A stretch of DNA of 8,346 nucleotides, taken from contig CAYMUG010000030.1 of assembly GCA_964393575.1 (NCBI GenBank), positions 1 to 8,346 of the forward strand, in the 5' to 3' direction. Source of the DNA: CAYMUG01 sp964393575. Lineage in GTDB: Bacteria; Patescibacteriota; Minisyncoccia; Spechtbacterales; 2-12-FULL-38-22. Under the pieces are notes generated by a model. It saw nothing but the letters and a program-made list of their open reading frames with translations, did not search any database and was not told where the DNA came from. Position numbers and translations under genes: made by a program. The number at the start of each line of letters is the position of its first letter. Position 1 is the stretch's first letter. Shown here piece by piece: positions 5,274-8,346 of this stretch.

Positions 5274-5813
5274 TCATTTATTTGCAGCAAGAAACCCGAA
5301 AAGCGAACTCCAACCGGAGTTAGCCAAGTGAAGACGTACATCACAATTGCCGGAATAACCGAAGAGACATGGGACGTAGAGGTTCCCGTCACAATCTTCG
5401 TGCTCGGAGCCGAAAGCGGCAACCGGGAAGGGCTGCGTCCGGATATCGTAAAACTGAGCCCCGAAAATCAACAGCTCCCGAATGCCGGCGGGTCGCAAAT
5501 CATTTTCATTCATATATTCTTTCATTTTCTCTGAGGTTATATTCTTTTCACACTTAAGGAGATGCAAGGTAACACTCTCTACGTTATAGTCGTAGGTGCT
5601 CGCGGCAGGGAAGTTCCCCTCTTTTATTTGATCATCAACTCGGCAATAGTCGCCCCATCCGAGTAAATCAGATAGTGGAGCCGTGCTGTCCGCATCTATG
5701 GTATAAGTGGAGTGTACAAATGGCTCACCACTGCGAAGTAATCGCTTTTCGTCAAACACGTGCGGGAGTTTTCGTATTTCGTGTAAGAAAGTGTCGAGCG
5801 TGTCTTTATGCAT
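5274..5813 (-). CDS. Hypothetical cassette protein D (single-module relative of C)
   Basis: A 179-residue soluble protein of unknown function, starting at the ATG at 5813. AAAGGAG ends 6 nt upstream of that codon. An in-frame TTG at 5819 would extend it by two residues but directly abuts the Shine-Dalgarno sequence, so it is rejected. Residues ~66-179 match the first module of protein C: NFPA at 67-70, VTLHLL at 81-86, ITSEKM at 92-97, LRPAGIRELLIFGAQ at 106-120, PVAAFGSE at 130-137, YVPCL at 146-150 and LFGFLAANK at the end. The general pattern (helix with a Leu-rich xELL motif, a P/Y-rich turn, G-S/T, then D-G and V-P-x-L strands, then an aromatic tail) also fits the tails of A and B, so all four may share one fold. 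The promoter (5890-5918) and terminators (5181-5212, 5146-5179) make it a separate transcription unit. Confidence 0.87.
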   Translation of the reverse strand: MHKDTLDTFLHEIRKLPHVFDEKRLLRSGEPFVHSTYTIDADSTAPLSDLLGWGDYCRVDDQIKEGNFPAASTYDYNVESVTLHLLKCEKNITSEKMKEYMNENDLRPAGIRELLIFGAQFYDIRTQPFPVAAFGSEHEDCDGNLYVPCLFGYSGNCDVRLHLANSGWSSLFGFLAANK

Positions 5814-5889
5814 AGTCAACTCCTTTCTTTTCTCATAGGCGGCATTTACATTTCTGAGATAATATATATATAAAAGAACCCTTTCTAAT

Positions 5890-5918
5890 ATTATAAATGT
5901 TATGTCGGTTTTTGGTAA
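5890..5918 (-). promoter_or_regulatory. Sigma70-type promoter of cassette D
   Basis: TTACCA (5913-5918), a 17-bp spacer and a consensus TATAAT (5890-5895) on the minus strand. The sequence is not related to the A, B and C promoter block beyond the box spacing. The leader of about 70 nt contains an AT-only stretch (tatatatata) near 5863-5872 and ends in the AAAGGAG ribosome site. Confidence 0.65.
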
Positions 5919-5971
5919 CTATTGTAAAGTTTGAAAAACCAAAACACAGGATAAATGCGGGGGGCTAACCC

Positions 5972-6005
5972 ATATCGCGCATTCACGTCACGTAACTCGT
6001 GATAT
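5972..6005. repeat. Imperfect inverted repeat after the transporter gene
   Basis: Outer arms atatcgcg (5972-5979) and cgtgatat (5998-6005) pair over 8 bp with one G-T, around an inner cacg/cgtg element. It begins just beyond the stop of the 6015-6923 gene but has no T-run, so it is at most a weak or factor-dependent terminator, or an RNA-stabilising 3' hairpin. The rest of 5920-5971 shows nothing recognisable. Confidence 0.4.
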
Positions 6006-6014
6006 TTGTAATAG

Positions 6015-6923
6015 TTAAACGAAAAACAACCACATCCCTACTGCAATCAGGATTGTTCCGATAAAGCGGGGTAAGATAGAGTGTTTGCTTAACTCTTCTT
6101 TTAAAATTTTGGGGTTTTTAAGGGAAACAATCCATGCAAGAAAAAGAATGAAAAAGTACTGTACACCTACCAGTGCCGTAATAATGGGCACTTGTATTAA
6201 CGTAGCTGTGTTGATGGCAAATTGTTGGAAGAAAAATCCCGCTCCTCCCGCGATTTTCCCCCATATAACCGGAGAATAAACCTCCTTTTCTTTTATGGGG
6301 TTATCCTTAAAGATTACGTTTCTTGTTTTTTTAGAAAACAGTAAAGCAAGTGACGCAAAACCTCCTCCCCAGCGCATCCACACAAACCCTGTTACAAAAC
6401 CGGCTGCGTCATAAATAATCTTGGTTAGGCCGAAACTAACCCCCAAAAAGAAAGCGGCGCCTAAAATAAGCAACAAAATTCGTGGTGAAAACGTAAAACC
6501 CTTTTTTGACTGGCTACTTAAGAGAGAAGACCCCGCAATTAAAAGCACAAGCGCGGCTATAAATTCAAAGGTTATGGGCAAACCCTGCCCCGCAAACACA
6601 ATTCCGGTAAGCAGAGTAAAAACAGGTACAAATGCGCCCACCGCAGGTACTGCCGTGGAAACATATCCCGAAAAAATAGTTTTATATAAAACCACCAGTC
6701 CTGCCACTCCTATGGCTCCGGTAAATAAACTTAAAAGTATGACGTAGAGGGAAGGTATGTAAAAACCGAAAGGTATAAGAAACGTTGCAAGAAACCCTGT
6801 AATGCCCACATAAAAAGCAAAAGACCGCGGGTGCCGCAAAGGGCCCACTAAAATATACCTGTCATACAAGGAGGATATAGAATAAAAGAAGTATGAAATT
6901 ATTGTAGCGGAAAACCACAGCAT
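6015..6923 (-). CDS. EamA/DMT-superfamily membrane transporter
   Basis: A 302-residue polytopic inner-membrane protein with about ten hydrophobic segments, near residues 1-20, 33-52, 57-80, 88-110, 117-136, 149-170, 174-196, 218-240, 245-267 and 284-302. This two-times-five arrangement and the length match the drug/metabolite transporter superfamily, EamA type. The fourth segment (VSTAVPAVGAFVPVFTLL at 88-105) and ninth segment (QVPIITALVGVQYFFILFLA at 244-263) are typical of the family. Members move amino acids, nucleosides, sugars or other metabolites, and the substrate cannot be read from sequence. The position between glycosidases makes a carbohydrate-derived substrate a reasonable guess, no more. 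No Shine-Dalgarno sequence precedes the ATG at 6923. The frame stays open upstream through the hexamer repeat without a better start. It is 100 bp downstream of the GH1 gene and may share its transcript. Confidence 0.9.
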   Translation of the reverse strand: MLWFSATIISYFFYSISSLYDRYILVGPLRHPRSFAFYVGITGFLATFLIPFGFYIPSLYVILLSLFTGAIGVAGLVVLYKTIFSGYVSTAVPAVGAFVPVFTLLTGIVFAGQGLPITFEFIAALVLLIAGSSLLSSQSKKGFTFSPRILLLILGAAFFLGVSFGLTKIIYDAAGFVTGFVWMRWGGGFASLALLFSKKTRNVIFKDNPIKEKEVYSPVIWGKIAGGAGFFFQQFAINTATLIQVPIITALVGVQYFFILFLAWIVSLKNPKILKEELSKHSILPRFIGTILIAVGMWLFFV

Positions 6924-6936
6924 AAAAAATATTACA

Positions 6937-7019
6937 ATGACGATGACGATGACAATACTTAATCGCGCTGCGCGCGATTATGAGGCGCTCGTTTTGCGAG
7001 CGCCGTCATGGTCATGGTT
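6937..7019. repeat. Branched inverted-repeat element flanked by 6-bp repeats
   Basis: The left array aatgac, gatgac, gatgac (6936-6953) and the right array gtcatg, gtcatg, gttata, gtcatg (7005-7028) face each other. atgacgatgac (6943-6953) pairs with gtcatggtcat (7005-7015) at 10 of 11 positions. Between them are two perfect hairpins: 6960-6980 (9-bp arms, loop tgc) and 6984-7004 (8-bp arms, loop ttttg). The transcript between the GH1 and transporter genes could therefore form a multi-branch junction. It has no T-run. Confidence 0.6.
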
Positions 7020-7023
7020 ATAG

Positions 7024-8241
7024 TCATGGTATCAACGCATTTGCCCGGCAAATGCGTTGATATACATAATAACTACCCCTGGGTTTGCGCTCCAAAGTTT
7101 CAAAATCAACCTCTACCAGGCCGAATTTCATTTTATATCCCTCTTCCCACTCATAACAATCTATAAGAGACCAGTGAAAGTAGCCGTGCATATCAACCCC
7201 TTCTTTTATTGCTTTGTGCAGCCACCTTAAATGGTCTCTTATAAAATCGGGGCGCTGGTCGTCGTCCGCATCCGCAATGCCATTTTCAAAAATATAAATC
7301 GGCTGCCTGTACTTTTCCCATGCCTGTCTCACAACATGGTAAATTCCCTCGGGATAAATTTCCCATCCGAAGTCGGAAAATTTTTCAGGATTTTCCGTGC
7401 GGTCGGACGACTGAACATTTAACCAATTGCGTGGATTTAGCCCGCGGACATGGATTTTGTTGCGCCGGTAGTAGTTTATGCCCACAAAATCCTGGTATCT
7501 TTTTATTTTGTTGAAAAACCACTTATTCCACATATAGTCCATAATACTTTTTATAACGCGGGCTAAAAATTGATTGCGGTAAAGATCAAAATATTTATAG
7601 TTTTTTGTTACGCCGGTTTTGTTTTCTTTGCTGTAAGTTTTTATAATTTTCGCCGCTTTTTTGTGTGCCTTTGCCATATGGCGGGCCGCCTTGTAGGCGG
7701 AAAAGAAACTATTCTTAAAAGGCGGAAAAACACCTTCTGCAAATGAAAGTGTTGAATATATAAGGGGTTCATTTATTGTTATCCAGAAATCGGCTTCCCT
7801 GCCCAGGTTTTTAATTACATATTCTGTGTAGCGCGTAAAATAATAAGGCGCTTTTTTGTTCTTCCATCCTCCTTTATCCGTAAACCATACAGGGCTTGTA
7901 AAATGGTGCAGGGTTATAAACGGCTCAAGGCCGCGCTCTTTAAGCGCGCGGATAACTTTTCTGTAGTGTTCTATTTCTTTTTCGTCAAACTTGCCTTCTT
8001 CCGGTTCAATGCGACTCCACTCAATAGAAAAACGGTGGGCATTATTTGCTGCCTCTTTAGCTAAATCAAAATCTTCTTCGTAACGATTATACGAATCGGC
8101 CGCTTTTCCGCTTTCGGGAACTTTGCCTTCTTTTTCGGCTTGCCACCAGTCGTTGTTTTTATTGTTGCCTTCTATCTGATGGGATGAAGTCGCAGTCCCC
8201 CAAATAAAATCTTCAGGGAACCGCAATTTTTCTTTTGCCAT
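7024..8241 (-). CDS. Glycoside hydrolase family 1 (beta-glucosidase/beta-galactosidase type)
   Basis: A 405-residue cytoplasmic retaining glycosidase; no signal peptide is visible. Family 1 landmarks occur in order: FPEDFIWGTATSSHQIEG at 8-25, the N-terminal signature including sugar-binding Q22; HRFSIEWSRIEP at 69-80; LHHF at 111-114; WITINEP at 153-159 with acid/base E158; and GINYY at 254-258. IFENGIAD at 317-324 follows, with nucleophile E319, then HWSLIDCYEWEEGY at 356-369 with sugar-contacting E364 and W365. Typical members have roughly 440-480 residues, so this is a compact version. GH1 enzymes usually release glucose, galactose or related units from the non-reducing end; the exact substrate is open. 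Only a weak AGG lies before the ATG at 8241. The last ten codons and the stop are built from a palindrome (7030-7062) and a 6-bp repeat. Confidence 0.96.
   Translation of the reverse strand: MAKEKLRFPEDFIWGTATSSHQIEGNNKNNDWWQAEKEGKVPESGKAADSYNRYEEDFDLAKEAANNAHRFSIEWSRIEPEEGKFDEKEIEHYRKVIRALKERGLEPFITLHHFTSPVWFTDKGGWKNKKAPYYFTRYTEYVIKNLGREADFWITINEPLIYSTLSFAEGVFPPFKNSFFSAYKAARHMAKAHKKAAKIIKTYSKENKTGVTKNYKYFDLYRNQFLARVIKSIMDYMWNKWFFNKIKRYQDFVGINYYRRNKIHVRGLNPRNWLNVQSSDRTENPEKFSDFGWEIYPEGIYHVVRQAWEKYRQPIYIFENGIADADDDQRPDFIRDHLRWLHKAIKEGVDMHGYFHWSLIDCYEWEEGYKMKFGLVEVDFETLERKPRGSYYVYQRICRANALIP
7030..7062. repeat. Perfect hairpin inside the 3' end of the GH1 gene
   Basis: Arms at 7030-7044 and 7048-7062 pair perfectly over 15 bp around loop ccg. 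The sequence is read through as the last codons of the GH1 protein (QRICRANALI). No T-run follows, so it is more likely a palindromic element that became part of the coding end, or an mRNA 3'-end stabiliser, than a standard terminator. Confidence 0.85.
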
Positions 8242-8267
8242 ACCTACATTTTAACATGCCTGAGGTT

Positions 8268-8295
8268 GTATTATGTATTCAGGTACTTTAAACAA
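8268..8295 (-). promoter_or_regulatory. Possible promoter of the GH1 gene
   Basis: TTGTTT (8290-8295), a 16-bp spacer and TAATAC (8268-8273) on the minus strand would start a transcript near 8261, about 20 nt before the ATG. It lies directly after a terminator, as expected for a new transcription unit, but both boxes are imperfect. Confidence 0.3.
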
Positions 8296-8317
8296 ATAAA
8301 AACCCCATAAGGGGTTT
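8295..8317 (-). terminator. Intrinsic terminator of a minus-strand gene beyond the window
   Basis: Perfect 7-bp stem aaacccc (8300-8306) with ggggttt (8311-8317) and loop ataa. On the minus strand it is followed by the T-rich tract TTATTTG. It would end transcription of a gene lying to the right of the window. Confidence 0.8.
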
Positions 8318-8346
8318 AGTTGTTAGTTGTTAGTTGTTAGTTGTTA
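8317..8346. repeat. 7-bp tandem repeat tagttgt, at least four units
   Basis: Four exact units of tagttgt and a partial fifth run to the window edge, so the array may be longer. It abuts the terminator hairpin at 8300-8317. Confidence 0.9.

Noticed and set aside
5814..5819. TTG start two codons before the chosen start of cassette gene D
   Set aside because: The TTG directly abuts the AGGAG ribosome site; the ATG at 5813 has proper spacing.
5814..5834. Six-codon upstream frame (MRKERS) before cassette gene D
   Set aside because: It has no ribosome site of its own and is not preserved before cassette gene B, whose leader is otherwise similar.
8317..8346. The 7-bp array as an origin or iteron cluster
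   Set aside because: No replication initiator gene or DnaA box is visible, and similar arrays with other units occur elsewhere in the window.

Overview
All credible genes in this window lie on the minus strand. The window looks like part of a draft bacterial genome bin, because an exact 100-N scaffold gap sits at 3930-4029. The standard genetic code applies: TGA, TAG and TAA all act as stops at the ends of well-conserved proteins. Small stand-alone glycosidases, short intergenic spaces full of 7-bp tandem repeats and GC-rich hairpins, and a local family of paralogous hypothetical proteins suggest a Candidate Phyla Radiation / Patescibacteria-type organism. That placement is an inference from gene style; no marker gene is present.

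Layout from left to right, which is downstream to upstream for transcription. Positions 1-965 and 1057-2070 hold two tandem paralogous membrane-anchored clan GH-A glycoside hydrolases; the first runs off the window edge. Positions 2071-2300 form an intergenic mosaic of hairpins and a 7-bp tandem repeat. Positions 2301-5918 hold an array of four head-to-tail, apparently monocistronic cassettes (2373-2900, 3137-3679, 4105-4962, 5274-5813). Each has its own sigma70-type promoter with a 17-bp spacer, a purine-rich Shine-Dalgarno sequence, a gene of unknown function and one or two strong intrinsic terminators. Three cassettes share near-identical terminators, and two share a 108-bp promoter block that is identical by eye. 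The proteins share a C-terminal module but have unrelated N-termini, and one protein carries two copies of the module. Positions 6015-6923 encode a ten-helix EamA/DMT-type transporter, and 7024-8241 a family 1 glycosidase. At the right edge are a terminator for a gene outside the window and another 7-bp repeat array.

The flanking genes form a plausible small carbohydrate locus: anchored GH-A enzymes outside the membrane, a DMT carrier in it, and a cytoplasmic GH1 enzyme that could release monosaccharides. The cassette array interrupts this locus and two of its genes are clearly more GC-rich than the neighbours. It is the most unusual part of the window. It reads as a modular, recombining gene-cassette family whose noncoding flanks and protein core are kept identical while the N-termini are exchanged. 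I know no function for these proteins and assign none.
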